Below the pieces are notes generated by a model, which saw nothing but the letters and a program-made list of their open reading frames with translations, was not told the DNA's origin and made no database searches. From Paraescarpia echinospica (Eukaryota; Annelida; Polychaeta; Sabellida; Siboglinidae): a DNA stretch of 64,000 bases. The stretch spans positions 80,531,738 through 80,595,737 of the forward strand of contig CM034531.1 of NCBI GenBank assembly GCA_020002185.1. Direction: 5' to 3'. The position numbers were made by a program, and so were the translations under genes. Positions 36,628 through 49,268 of the stretch are shown piece after piece (positions within the stretch are counted from its first letter, which is position 1; each line of letters begins with the position of its first letter).

Positions 36628-37345
36628 GTAGTCCGTCGGACCGGCTCACTCAGAAACAACTAGTCCTGCTATTGTTTTACTAGTCCTTAAAAGTAAATGT
36701 GCCGGGTACCACCATACTGTTGTATCATATATATGACAGGTATGGCACGTAGTAAAACTAAACGTGGCTTTATTTAATCAAGAAAACAAGCCGTTTCTCA
36801 TTTCACTTCAATTAAATGTTCAGTTAAATGTGTTGTTAATAGAAACAAATACATGTGATTTCGTAGATCCAGTTGCAAAGTTGTCAGAAGAAATGACTTT
36901 AGTTTAATCAGGGACAGCAGACGGCAGTGGTGGACAAGACGATGCCAGCAGAATTTGAAGCCTGCATGACACCGATGTTTCATTAGTATTTCCTTTCCTG
37001 AAGCCAACAACTGAACAGTCAGTAACCATTGCTGGTAACTTGCTAAGATAATCACCCAATGTGAGAATAACGCAACTACGATGGTCGCTAGGCGGCACTA
37101 CCTATCCTGACTGGATGTAACCAGCCGCCGTTTACATTAGCCGCTTTCAGCAAGTTTCCCATTCGATGGTCGTAGGGAATATTTAGTTGCGTGTGATAAA
37201 ATGCTGCTTTGTAGTCTTATTTTGTTTTATTCCATCACAACACCCAACTAGCATGTACACAGCATAAATTAATTTACATAATCACAACTAGTCCGATGGG
37301 ACTTCTCCGACTAAACATGGACTAGTCCGGTCACTGACACTACTC
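36628..37345. mobile_element. possible DNA element with TAGTCCG subterminal motifs
   Basis: The left side (ACAGGTAGTCCGTCGGACCG ... CTAGTCCTGC) and the right side (AACTAGTCCGATGGGACTTC ... GGACTAGTCCGGTCACTG) carry repeated (C)TAGTCCG motifs in opposite orientation. The termini are not a clean inverted repeat. No transposase. Confidence 0.25.
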
Positions 37346-38344
37346 ATCTGGGACGTCCGTATTTTGCAGCCTGCATTTGTATGACAAACGGGTACTGAGA
37401 TTTACAGAAATTTAATTGACTCCCAGATTAACTCATAACTGCCATCATGGTCCTGATGGGACAGAAAAACAGGAAAATTGTGAAAAAATCCCTGCGGGGA
37501 AAAATCAAAATGTAAACACAATGGAAATATAATGGAAAATTACAGGGAATTTCACAGTGTGCTAAATTATTAAAAGCTGTCAAACCTTAATGAAATTACT
37601 TTTAAGCGATTCAGTGTGTAAACCAGTAGAACAAAGATGTATACATTAAAATTCCATTACTTTTTCCTGTGAATATATAAGATTAATCTGATATTTTAAT
37701 ACCCATATACATGTATATACTATATTTTCTTGCACTAAGGAATGTACGATTCATGGAAAGACTCTGATGAACTTCTGGTTATAATAACAAGAGGGAAGCT
37801 TTTCTTCTGTACCATGTAAAAAAATATTCATTTTGTGAAGAAAATTGTCTCATTGTCAAAGTGTTTTCAAGTTGTGAGTGAAACAACCAAACAGTTCTTG
37901 AGAGTTAAATATGGCTTTAAAGAGCTCCTTGGCCTCTCCACTGCTGTCTTCAAATAACACTGCTTAATCCCAAGTCTCATATCAATATAACAACACAGAA
38001 CCTTCAAGAATATGGCCAATGTTGGATATCGCAACATTGTTGTGAACTAAGTACCAACCAATCATTGATGGTGTTTAAGTGATACTGATAATATCAATAC
38101 ATTGTTTACCAAACATATCATGACAGTTTGTTAGATCAAACTAATCCATCGCGACAAGAACTAAGCAGGCACATTCAAACTGAAATCGTCCATCTGTGTG
38201 CATCTGTTTGTGGAATAATCCAGCTTTAATGGATTAGGCTAATCTGAAATTGCTGCATGGAGCCAAATTAATCTTGCATGACTTAATTGTGCTTGCTAAC
38301 TTAGTAGATGAATGACCAGATATAGAGTTCACCAGTGTGTTTAT

Positions 38345-38650
38345 GGAGCACTGTGCCGCATTTGCTAGAGCAATGGACTCTCAATCGAGAGAACCCAGGT
38401 TCGAATCCTGTGCTGCCGTGTCAAACCTTGGGCAAGTTCGTTCACTTTGCATTGCTCCAGTCCACTGTCTATGGACAGTGGTGAATATTTGTGTATGAAT
38501 AGTCTTCATGCTATAATTGCAGCATGGCTGAATACTTCCCAGAGAAGTCAAGATGGTATTTGTTTGAACAGGTCTGCCAGGGAGTAAAGTGTAAAGGCTT
38601 TGAATCTGTAATACGCTGACACTACAGACCTGTTTTTAAACTTAACCCAC
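38345..38650 (+). mobile_element. SINE family 1, best-preserved tRNA head
   Basis: A-box-like TTTGCTAGAGCAATGG, an anticodon-arm-like inverted repeat CTCTCAATCGAGAG and a perfect B-box-like GGTTCGAATCC at 38399-38409. They are followed by the family body (GGGCAAGTTCGTTCACTTTG, GACAGTGGTGAATATTTGTG, AAAGGCTTTGAATCTG). Confidence 0.8.
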
Positions 38651-39545
38651 AATAAAACTGGCTGCACTGCGTCATTGTAACATAATAAAGATAGAAGATA
38701 TCTTGTTGTTACTGCTGGAAATAAAGTAATTTGTATTCACTTTGGATTTATATTAATTATGAAGCAGATGTGCAGCATTTCAACACACCTTTAACATATA
38801 TTGTATTTTAATAATTTCTGAATATATTATGTTAATATTCATTAGCGTGTAACTTATTTTGCAGTATATATTATAATACACTTACACACATATAGTCACA
38901 TACAAAAACATACATGCAGTGCACACATACACACGCAAGTGCATGCGAGCACACACGTGTCTTAGATCTATATACACACATTATACCGGGTTGTAATGTT
39001 AACGTGAGTTTGACTGAGCTTTGTTTTTGATACAATGTGACGAGAACTATGTTAACAATATAAAATAATAATATTATACATGTCCTGCATTTCTCTTCTG
39101 ATTGACTGATCCCTGTAGTATTGCACTAATAGAGTCACGGTCGTTTCACCGTACTGGCAGCTGTACCTGAACCGTCGATCAATAAGCTCTTTGTTACCAC
39201 CTGTTTAAGCCTTGTTTCCTCCACATGCATTGTGGCAACATCCCGCCCACTTCACTTATTACTTTCCCATGCAGTTAATGATCACTGCACACATAATTAT
39301 ATCATTTGGCTGACTTAACCATGTCAAATCGTAGATGTTCATTAAAAACTGCTACGCGTACGGCGTGTTTGGAAACGTCACGTTATGGAAAGATGCAGTG
39401 CATTAAGTGTATAAGCATCGCAGGGCCATTTGGTATGTTTCTGTGGTGATTATTACGAACACATACATACATTTTCATAAATATGTGATATGTTTACACC
39501 AACAGTGGTTCATACTAGTACTGCCATCTAGCTATCAAAATTTTC

Positions 39546-39662
39546 ATGAATGGCTACCCACAAACCAATTACACATTGATCGGTTTGGCGAAACCGATGA
39601 TTGACAATGAAAATCAACCTGATTCTCCACACAAAAAACACCCTCTGGTGAATGGTAGCCAG
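39546..39662 (+). CDS. candidate alternative first exon or unassigned exon
   Basis: ATG at 39546 opens a 39-codon frame, MNGYPQTNYTLIGLAKPMID ... HPLVNGSQ, ending in a clean donor AGCCAG|GTAATA in phase 0. It could splice to the phase-0 acceptor at 48335 of NEK10 and replace exons 1-3. An ACGTCAC (CRE-like) motif lies about 175 bases upstream at 39373. No homology is recognised, and it may equally be chance. Confidence 0.2.
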
Positions 39663-40094
39663 GTAATAAGACTATTAGTGTCATGCTGCATGTCAGGGCT
39701 CTTGTTTACTAGTAATAAGTCTTCAGTGTGCTAGAAGTCTTCATGTTATTATTATTATTGCATTCATGAGGTGGATCTACCTGGCGTTCCTGCAACTGTG
39801 TCATGCAGGTGAATGTTGGTGTCCAATGCAATAGAGCCGGCTGTATGGAAGTAATGACTGTGTATTTTCATTATGTATGCATTGAGGTGTTCTCACATGT
39901 TTTAGAATACTTGAGAGCTGGTGACAGAATGCATCGCATCATGTATGTTGTATTTGAATTGTTTATATCATTGAAAACAATCTAGGTTAACAGAAAATAT
40001 GCGGATACGTTGTTTTTACTACCGTATTGTACGGAAAATACCCATATGTTTTTGCATTCCCATTTTATATGATATTACAGCCATTGTGGCATTT

Positions 40095-40435
40095 CAAAGG
40101 TAAGTTTTTATATAGCATGGTACTCAGTCCTTCTGACTCCTCAAAGCTGTGGGCATTCCCTCCGTCCCCCGGCAGATCTATTGATTTGAACATCTTCTCA
40201 ACTTCCGTGGGAAGCGTTCAAGTTTCAGTCATGAAGCAATTAACTGCGTGAAAAGTGTTCATTCACAATTATCCACCATTGCCAGGTGAGGTACTTGTTC
40301 ATACAGCTGCATGAACTGGAGCAGTGTAGATTGAACAAAATTGCCTAGGCTTCAAACTGACACCAAGAGGATTCAAACCAGGGTTTCTTGTTTGAGAGGC
40401 TGATGCCCTATAGCTACTACATTGCCACACATTTA
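40095..40435 (-). mobile_element. SINE family 1, minus orientation
   Basis: Reads as the complement of the family: AAAGGTAAGTTTTTATATAG at the left, GGCAGATCTATTGATTTGAA in the body, then GTACTTGTTCATACAGCTGC and the reversed tRNA head with GGATTCAAACCAGGGTTTCT. Confidence 0.75.
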
Positions 40436-41149
40436 ACTTTTTAGCACATACCCAATATTGTGTGTTGTAAATGTATACATGTTTGAGCTGTTTCATGTTA
40501 ATTGTCATGGGTCAGATGTCAGCAGTAGCATGTGCTGTTATGAGACATATAGTTTTACACTTTTGTGAAATCCCACATATTTGGTGCAAAATATCACTGT
40601 GAAAATTCATAAACAAAATTGCGTTAAGAGGGGAGTAAGATAGGGGGGGATACAAGTTGAGGGAGAAGGCTGTCGATAGCGAGAAGTGGGAAAGGATAAG
40701 AGGTGGGTAGGTGCATCTATGCAACTGACCCTCATCCCTTTATAAAGGCGTAAGTGGATAGATTTATGAGGGAAATACCCCAGAGTGCAATGTATGTGAT
40801 GGGCGGGAAAAATGTCATGACGGCACAGCTGCAGTTGTGCTGACCTCAGAGTGACCTCGGTATACATAGATGAAGGAAAATGAAGGAAAAACATGAGGGA
40901 GCTAAGGACTTTGGCTGAAGATAAGATAGAGTTTAAGTGGGAGAACCACTGATTGTGGCTGGATGATGTGTTCTCACCATCTCAGCTGAAGTAGGCAATA
41001 CACTGTCAGGGTCTGATAATGATAATACTCATATATAATAAAGAGATCTGTGTATGTTAGTTGATTGTAAATGAAATAAATCTCCCTCGTTAGGTTAATT
41101 GATAAGTTCGCCTCTGTTCTGTGCGTGGTGACGTCACCTGACGTAATGA

Positions 41150-41420
41150 TTATAATGTCGGGCTCTCACTAGAGATAACCCAGTTTCGAATGATCTTGCT
41201 GCCGCTTTGAAACCTGGACAATTTAGTTCACCCCACTTTGCCTCACTTGGTGATTCCCTCAGTTCACTCAGCTGTGTAAATGACTACTTGCCTGTAGGTA
41301 TAAGAATGAACAGTCTTTCTGCAAGAATTGCAGCATGACTTAATGCTTTCTGGTGAAGTCAAGATAGTGTTTGACTAAACAGGTCTGTTGAGGGCGAAGT
41401 GTAGAAGACTGACTGGTTTT
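41150..41420 (+). mobile_element. SINE family 1, + orientation
   Basis: A degenerate head (TCGGGCTCTCACTAGAGATA, CAGTTTCGAATGATC) is followed by the body landmarks CAGTTCACTCAGCTGTG, GAATTGCAGCATGACTTAAT and AAACAGGTCTGTTGAGGGCG. The 44-bp minisatellite starts right after it. Confidence 0.7.
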
Positions 41421-41436
41421 ATGGATAGTAAATATG

Positions 41437-41658
41437 CTGGCTCTATGTGAACAGACAGTACCACTCTCTGTAGAGTGATACTGGCTCTACGTGAACAGAC
41501 AGTACCACTTTCTGTAGAGTGATACTGGCTCTACGTGAACAGACAGTACCACTCTCTGTAGAGTGATACAGGCTCTACGTGAACAGACAGTACCACTCTC
41601 TGTAGAGTGATACTGGCTCTACGTGAACAGACAGTACCACTCTCTGTAGAGTGATACT
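41437..41658. repeat. 44-bp minisatellite, five units
   Basis: Unit TACTGGCTCTACGTGAACAG + ACAGTACCACTCTCTGTAGAGTGA. Each unit contains the small hairpin ACTCT-CTGT-AGAGT. Confidence 0.95.
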
Positions 41659-42949
41659 GGCCTGTTCCATTACTGTGACTCATCATCTCAAGCCTGGGAT
41701 GGTAATCATTAGCAGGAAGTTCACTGAACCACTTATACTTTGTCCCACTCGCACTCTTGATTGCAGAAAACAGGCAAAACTCAAAGAACTTGTTTTAGGT
41801 TTATTAAGCACAATTTGGCACAACCTTCTCCATATTTAGTCTAGTTTAAAATAAAGGAACAGACAAGGACAGTGTCAATTATTTACACACTACAAATTTG
41901 ATGAACAAACCTGATTCGTGATGGGCTAAATTAATTTAGTAGGGAGTTTTTGAACTTTTAAATTTGTGAATCACCGAAAATAGATATTACGCATCTACAA
42001 ACTCTTATTACTAAGTGTGCCAGCGTACACCAACCCGTGGAGCAACAAGCCTTGTTTAGCCATTGTTGCCATAACAGTATTTCAAATTTAAACTTGTTTT
42101 CATGACCATTTCATTTTAATTTCAGCTATCTCCAATAATGAGATTGCATGCAGCAGGTAATTTAAAAACTTCAGTAGCGCCACCTGGGGAATCAAAGTCA
42201 ACTTACTGAAAAAATTAAACACTCCCTTTATGATTGTACTCAAATGTATGTTAGATTGGAGGCCAGTGGGCCAAGGTAGCGAATGAGTATCAAATGAGGC
42301 GACTGGGGGAGATAGACTTGTAGCGGTACACAATTAGTGTATTTTTGTATGGTTACACGGGTGAACAGGTTGTGAATTAAGGCGCACCGAGGGGAAAGAT
42401 CAGACAGGAAACAAGATCCAATTAGTACAAATGTGTCACAGTCACGTGTAACACATCTTTGCATTCTCAGATCAACAGGAAGGCAATGACAAATGACCTC
42501 GTGACAGCCTGTCATTATGAGGGATACTAAGGTGACAATGACAAGACAGTATCGTATGGTGATAGACAAGTGTGACAGTAAATACGTTGTGCATCTCGAG
42601 CAGGTTGACTTAGTCTGTGCACAAGAGCTGCGTCAGTTTCATTGTCTGTTATTTGTGCAGCAGAATAATTCACATTTGTGAGGTCGAGATGTTATAATAG
42701 ATTTACAGTTTATACTATATACAATTTTATGATAATTGTAATCAGACTGTGTAGCCAACGTTATTGCTGCATGTTCACTGAATATTATGTAATGTCAGTA
42801 TTTGCTTAATTAACCCAGATTCCATCTGTTCAACTACCACACAGTCAAGCACTTAATTCATCAATCAGTCCAACATTATGTCCATGCATCCGTCCATCAA
42901 TCTGTCAAACAATCAATCTGTCAACCAGTCAATCTATCAATCAATCAGT

Positions 42950-43375
42950 CTATCCATCCACCCACCCATCCACCCACCCACCCCCCATCCACCCACCCAT
43001 CCATCCATCCGCCCACCCATTCATCCATCTATCCACCCACCCGTCCGTCCATCCGCTTATCCACCCACCCACCCATCCATCCATCCATCCATCCACCCAT
43101 CCATCCATCCATCCATCCACCCACCCACCCATCTATCCACCCATCCATCCAAACGTCTACCTATCCACCCATCCATCCACCCATCTATCCACCCATCCAC
43201 CCATCCATCCACCCACCTATCCATCCACCCACCTACCCATCCACCCACCCATCCACCCACCCATCCACCCACCCACTCATCCACCCATCTATCCACCCAT
43301 CTATACACCCACCCATCCACCCATCCACCCATCCACCCATCCATCCATCCACCCATCCACCCATCCACCTATGAA
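42950..43375. repeat. (CCAT/CCAC)n tetranucleotide-type tract
   Basis: An irregular mix of CCAT, CCAC and TCCATCCA units over about 430 bases, preceded by degenerate CAATC-type units from 42878. The Pro/His/Ser and Trp/Gly/Asp frames on the two strands are artefacts. Confidence 0.95.
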
Positions 43376-43729
43376 TCGATACACCTCCACTTACTCCGCT
43401 CTACCTGCCAGGTGTCTAATTAACCTGTCTTCTTGCCCCATCACCATACCCCCTCTGGCACAGCAGGACCCACCTGTACAGTCAGCTTCCACCCACCTGT
43501 TACATAACCACCACTCCTTGCTGCTGATTACCTGCTTGACAGGTCTAACAGTGTCATCACCTCTATGACAGCCATGTGATGACAGCACGCTTAGACTATC
43601 AACACCGCAGCATCATACTGCGCCAAGCCATTTATATTTGTCAAATTTGTTCTAGTTTTGTCTAAACCCCTAACAAAAAGTAACACATAATTTGTGTAAA
43701 GTATTCGGCACATTTTGAGATTGAATATA

Positions 43730-45963
43730 GTTGTACATTGTTGTAAATGGATTTAGTCTGTTACCAAGAGGCTGCAATAGTTGTACATTGTTGTAAATGG
43801 ATGTGGTCTGTTACCAAGAGGCTGCAATAGTTGTAATTGTTGTCAATGGATGTAGTCTGTCACCAAGAGGCTGCAATAGTTGTACATTGTTGTAAATGGA
43901 TGTAGTCTGTCACCAAGAGACTGCAATAGTTGTACATTGTTGTAAATGGATGTAGTATGTCACCAAGAGGCTGCAATAGTTGTACATTGTTGTAAATGGA
44001 TGTAATCTGTCACCAAGAGGCTGCAATAGTTGTAAATTGATGTAGTCTGTCACCAAGAGGCTGCAATAGTTGTACATTGTTGTAAATGGATGTAGTCTGT
44101 CACCAAGAGGCTGCAATAGTTGTACATTGTTGTAAATGGATGTAGCCTGTCACCAAGAGGCTGCAATAGTTGTACATTGTCGTAAATGGATGTAGTCTGT
44201 CACCAAGAGGCTGCAGTAGTTGTACATTGTTGTAAATGGATGTAGTCTGTCACCAAGAGGCTGCAGTAGTTGTACATTGTTGTAGATGGATGTAGTCTGT
44301 CACCAAGAGGCTGCAGAAGTTGTACATTGTTGTAAATGGATGAAGTCTGTCACCAAGAGGCTGCAATAGTTGTACATTGTTGTAAATGGATGTAGTCTGT
44401 CACCAAGAGGCTGCAATAGTTGTACATTGTTGTGAATGGATGCAGTATGTCACCAAGAGGATGCAATAGTTGTACATTGTTGTAGATGGATGAAGTCTGT
44501 CACCATGAGGCTGCACTAGTTGTACATTGTTGTAGATGGATATAGTCTGTCACCAAGAGGCTGCAATAGTTGTACATTGTTGTAAATGGATGTAGTCTGT
44601 CACCATGAGGCTGCAATAGTTGTACATTGTTGTAAATGGATGTAGTCTGTCACCAAGAGGCTGCAGTAGTTGTACATTGTTGTAGATGGATGTAGTCTGT
44701 CACCAAGAGGCTGCAGTAGTTGTACATTGTTGTAGATGGATGAAGTCTGTCACCATGAGGCTGCAATAGTTGTATATTGTTGTAAATGGATGTAGTCTGT
44801 CACCAAGAGGCTGCAATAGTTGTACATTGTTGTAATTGGATGTAGTCTGTCACCAAGAGGCTGCAATAGATGTACATTGTTGTAAATGGATGTAGTATGT
44901 CACCAAGAGGCTGCACTAGCTGTACATTGTTGTAAATGGATGTAGTCTGTCACCGAGAGGCTGCAGTAGTTGTACATTGTTGTAAATGGATGTAGTCTGT
45001 CACCAAGAGGCTGCAGTAGTTGTACATTGTTGTAGATGGATGTAGTCTGTCACCAAGAGGCTGCAGTAGTTGTACATTGTTGTAGATGGATGAAGTCTGT
45101 CACCATGAGGCTGCAATAGTTGTATATTGTTGTAAATGGATGTAGTCTGTCACCAAGAGGCTGCAATAGTTGTACATTGTTGTAATTGGATGTAGTCTGT
45201 CACCAAGAGGCTGCAATAGATGTACATTGTTGTAAATGGATGTAGTATGTCACCAAGAGGCTGCAGTAGTTGTACATTGTTGTAAATGGATGTAGTCTGT
45301 CACCGAGAGGCTGCAGTAGTTGTACATTGTTGTAAATGGATGTAGTCTGTCACCAAGAGGCTGCAGTAGTTGTACATTGTTGTAGATGGATGTAGTCTGT
45401 CACCAAGAGGCTGCAGTAGTTGTACATTGTTGTAGATGGATGAAGTCTGTCACCATGAGGCTGCAATAGTTGTATATTGTTGTAAATGGATGTAGTCTGT
45501 CACCAAGAGGCTGCAATAGTTGTACATTGTTGTAATTGGATGTAGTCTGTCACCAAGAGGCTGCAATAGATGTACATTGTTGTAAATGGATGTAGTATGT
45601 CACCAAGAGGCTGCAGTAGTTGTACATTGTTGTAAATGGATGTAGTCTGTCACCGAGAGGCTGCAGTAGTTGTACATTGTTGTAGATGGATGTAGTCTGT
45701 CACCAAGAGGCTGCAGTAGTTGTACATTGTTGTAAATGGATGTAGTCTGTCACCAAGAGGCTGCAGTAGTTGTACATTGTTGTAGATGGATGTAGTCTGT
45801 CACCAAGAGGCTGCAGTAGTTGTACATTGTTGTAAATGGATGTAGTCTGTCACCAAGAGGCTGCACTAGCTGTACATTGTTGTAAATGGATGTAGTCTGT
45901 CACCGAGAGGCTGCAGTAGTTGTACATTGTTGTAAATGGATGTAGTCTGTCACCAAGAGGCTG
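43730..45963. repeat. 50-bp minisatellite, about 45 units, with higher-order structure
   Basis: Unit TGTAGTCTGTCACCAAGAGG + CTGCAATAGTTGTACATTGT + TGTAAATGGA. Diagnostic variants (TGTATATTGT, TGTAATTGGA, CACCGAGAGG, GATGAAGTCTGTCACCATG) recur exactly 350 bases apart between about 44.7 and 45.7 kb. The array therefore grew there by duplication of seven-unit blocks. Confidence 0.98.
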
Positions 45964-47598
45964 TAGCTGCAAGCAACAAAACTTTAACCACAATCACAAC
46001 CATATGTAAGTATACAAGGTAGTGTGTAATCAGTATCATTTTAAACATTTCAGCTTTACACTGATCATTGCAATATCCTTACTGTTAATTATTCCATTTT
46101 GTTTTTATAAAATTGGTTTACGCATTGTTCAAGTTAACCACCCCCAGAAATTTTTGGGTGAAATGTATATTTTTTCCACAAGTACCAAATATACCACACT
46201 AATAAAAAACTACTTCAGTAAACACAACTTCTATAATTAAAAACTTTGTTTTTTTCTAGATTTCTAAAAACACATAATCTGAAAAGCGATGCTCTTACCC
46301 AAGCATACATGTACTTTTTGTCTGATTGGCATATTTTATGATCCAAACTCTAGAGACCTATCGCATAAATTCCACTATGCAAAAAACAAAATTCACCCCC
46401 ATGTAGGCAAGAATCCTGTAGTGTATTGTTGATAACAATCACTTATATCTGTTGTTCCTTCTGAAATGTAGGTCAGTCGGTACAGGTTGAGATTATTACA
46501 GAGGTCAGTAAATAATAGATAGGCAGACTGACCTCTGAGGATAGACTGTGGAGTGGGTGGGAGTTGTCAATGACCTGATAGTAACAACATGTATTGTTTA
46601 TCGGCTGCATGGGTAGGATGAAAGCCTGATGGTGTAGTTAATATTAATTACTGATGGTTTGTTGTATGTTACTACCATATTGATGGCACATGGATGTAGC
46701 ATCAACAATCATGAGACAGCCGTACCCTTTTTAAGAAATGTTTTGTGTCCATACAGTATTTATGAAAAGGGCGCATTTGTGAACTACAACAATTGAGTTG
46801 CACATAAGTTTAAATTTGTAGTTGTCGGTTTGCAGTGTATGTTGACGATGAAAGGATTTCCAGTGTAGAAAAACAGAATCTGTTTGGTGTTGATGTTAAA
46901 CAACTAGAGATATCTTCCATGTTGGTTTGCTAAAAAACAACACCGAAAGCTTCAATAAAATGACACTGCAGCATGTTGGTGACAAGACTAAAATCGAAGA
47001 GTACAGTTTTAATTTGTTTAATGTGCACACAGTTTGGAATTACCAGACTCGGTTTTGGCGTTGGGATAACGAAGACATGTCGATATAACCAGTTCAGATA
47101 GTTCAGTCGTAATTAATGGTTAGTGTATTGTGCATGTTGATGGTCCGTGACCATGAATATAGTGATGGTATAATTAATAGTTTATGTGCACAACAAGCTT
47201 AATGGTATTTGATCATGAATATCATTATGACTACTTTGTATCAATGTTGTGTGTGTCCTGTATGAGTTTATCTTGTGATGTTAATGTCTTATACCAGGTA
47301 GCTGTAAAAAAGAAGTGAATGCGTGCGAATGTATAGTTATATGTCTGTAATGTATGTGCATGCCTGTGTGTGTGTGTGTGCATGTGCATGTGCATGTGTG
47401 TGCCTGCGTGCGAGCGTGCATACGTGTATGCAAGAATATAAACATGTCATAAACTTTCTTCTTTACCAGAACACAGAAACCAGATGTATGTACATATTTA
47501 TGTGTGAAATAATGCTAAATGAACTTAGATAATCCATCTAGTTAGTATTAATCTATAGTATGTATATCATTACCAGTGTATATGTGTTCTCATTGTAG
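45964..47598 (+). other. NEK10 intron, no recognised feature
   Basis: AT-rich sequence with a TG-rich run at 47367-47400. No exon or repeat family is seen. Confidence 0.4.
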
Positions 47599-47659
47599 AG
47601 AGAATGAGGAACTCACCAAGTTGCTGGCACTGCTCAACAGACCGCCCAGTAAACCACAG
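47599..47659 (+). CDS. NEK10: NEK10 coding exon 3
   Basis: Acceptor CATTGTAG, donor CCACAG|GTATGT; phase 2 in, phase 0 out. It encodes KENEELTKLLALLNRPPSKP and Q, aligning with the conserved N-terminal DL-K-L-LLN-SSK-Q segment of vertebrate NEK10. Confidence 0.85.
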
Positions 47660-48208
47660 GTATGTACGTCAGTCAACATCATCATCCTGAAAAGCCGATG
47701 CATCAACGAATGTTTGTGTCACTAGCAAAGTATTGGACATATATCTGATTAAAATGTAAACTGTTTGAACTCTCGGTAAATCACAATGACTTTCTTGTCC
47801 ACTGGAGTTTGTTTTTATTTGTTAAATACTGTTAAAGTGAAACATATGGCCATGTAACAGCAATGTGATACTGTCATTATTAGGTATTATTGGAGCATTT
47901 TAGTGTTACCTATTTTACCAGCTTTCAAGGTGTTTCTATATTAATTATATACAGGTATATATATATGTGTGTATGTGTGTGTTCATATTTATTTGTGTAT
48001 TTTTGTTGTACTCTTTGTACAAATTGTATTACCATAATCGCCCGCGTACGCCCAGGGCATTTAAATTGGAAATCCTGGAGAGGGGGGTGGACGTTTACAC
48101 GAGCATGGGCGTTTAGATGGGGGGCATTTATGAAAGGAGGCATTTGGAATGTGGCATAAAGAGAATAGGGTATCATTTTGGGCCGCAATATTGCAACATG
48201 CACGCACA

Positions 48209-48209
<1 letters not shown>

Positions 48210-48261
<52 letters not shown>
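48210..48261. repeat. (CA)n microsatellite
   Basis: An uninterrupted CA run of about 50 bases in the intron just before exon 4. Confidence 0.95.
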
Positions 48262-48262
<1 letters not shown>

Positions 48263-48334
48263 CACAGCACATTTAGCATACAATAGAACTGAACTTGCAA
48301 ATGGGTTTGAAGTTTACTCGTGTCAATATTATAG

Positions 48335-48456
48335 ATACCTTCTACGGCAAAAGATGGCGCTGCTAAACGATCAGGTAGCTCCCTCCAGTGGCCAATCCCA
48401 CAACCAAAGAACGGAGAGCAACAATCGACTGAAGCGTTGGCTTTGGAAAGATTCAG
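48335..48456 (+). CDS. NEK10: NEK10 coding exon 4
   Basis: The acceptor CAATATTATAG is immediately in-frame-adjacent to a stop, which fixes the exon start. Donor TTCAG|GTAATT; phase 0 in, phase 2 out. It encodes a low-complexity IPSTAKDGAAKRSGSS part and then GEQQSTEALALERF, which matches the conserved STEA-x-x-LE-x-F(S) segment of vertebrate NEK10. Confidence 0.85.
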
Positions 48457-48866
48457 GTAATTAAGTCTAAGAATGATGCAAAGTCATAAGTTAATCAACA
48501 ATAACATTCGCATGTTTTTGTAGGTTTAGACTGATAGCATTATTTACCACAATTTTATTTATCAGTTTGCAAGTTGATTAAACTGTGGAAAATTGGGTGA
48601 TATGTAGTCAATGAACTGAGCTGTATGTATGAATGTCTAGTAATAGGCAGATTATAACAGCTTTTATATAACAACTTTTGTGTAGTATGTGCAGAACGGT
48701 TGCATACTTCCAGCTGATGTTCATTTGTCATTTGCTAGTCATTTGCATAAACAGTTCAACAAAGGATGACATGTTGATATTGGTAAAAATAATGTACCAC
48801 ATAAGAACTGTAACTTAATCTTTTCTTTGGACTTAGTTTGAAATGAACACCGATTGTGTGTTCCAG

Positions 48867-48965
48867 TCTGGCGTATCAAACGGAAAGAAACTTCAGCAAA
48901 CAGGCCCAGCAGAAACACTTCACGGAGATCTTCAAAGCTCTGGTCAAATACAGGTTTTCCAGCAG
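48867..48965 (+). CDS. NEK10: NEK10 coding exon 5
   Basis: Acceptor GTGTTCCAG, donor CAGCAG|GTAGGA; phase 2 in and out. It encodes LAYQTERNFSKQAQQKHFTE followed by IFKALVKYRFSS, very close to the vertebrate ERNFSKHPQ-K-F-EIFTALVK segment that starts the armadillo region. Confidence 0.95.
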
Positions 48966-49194
48966 GTAGGATGGTATCACCATGTAACTACAGTAGTTCA
49001 TTGCAGATACACACAGTCACACATGATTAAACAATGACTCACTCAAATTAAACTATGTTATATTTGTTGACTTCACTTTCTTGGAGAAAGTATATATGAG
49101 ACATAATGAGTACCAACAAAGTAATACATATATATATATATGATGGTATGCACATCAGGCACAGCCGATTTGCATACTGGACTTTGTGCAAGAT

Positions 49195-49268
49195 AACGGC
49201 ACGGAGGCTGCTGATTGGCTAATTTATCCGCCCAATCAGCACGCACAGGGCCGCGACCCTGTGCCGTT
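49195..49268. repeat. cluster of three inverted repeats with paired CCAAT motifs
   Basis: The outer arms AACGGCAC (49195) and GTGCCGTT (49261) enclose GCTGATTGG (49210) with CCAATCAGC (49232). A third pair, GCACAGGG (49243) and CCCTGTGC (49257), overlaps the right outer arm. All arms are perfect. It may be a small palindromic element or a regulatory cluster in a NEK10 intron. Confidence 0.6.

Noticed and set aside
38345..38420. A functional tRNA gene with an intact B box
   Set aside because: The head is continuous with SINE family 1 sequence shared by several other copies in the window.
42878..43423. Pro/His/Ser-rich and Trp/Gly/Asp-rich frames as secreted repeat proteins
   Set aside because: They translate a CCAT/CCAC microsatellite on opposite strands.
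23212..45963. CRISPR arrays
   Set aside because: The repeats are head-to-tail minisatellites without unique spacers, in an animal intron.
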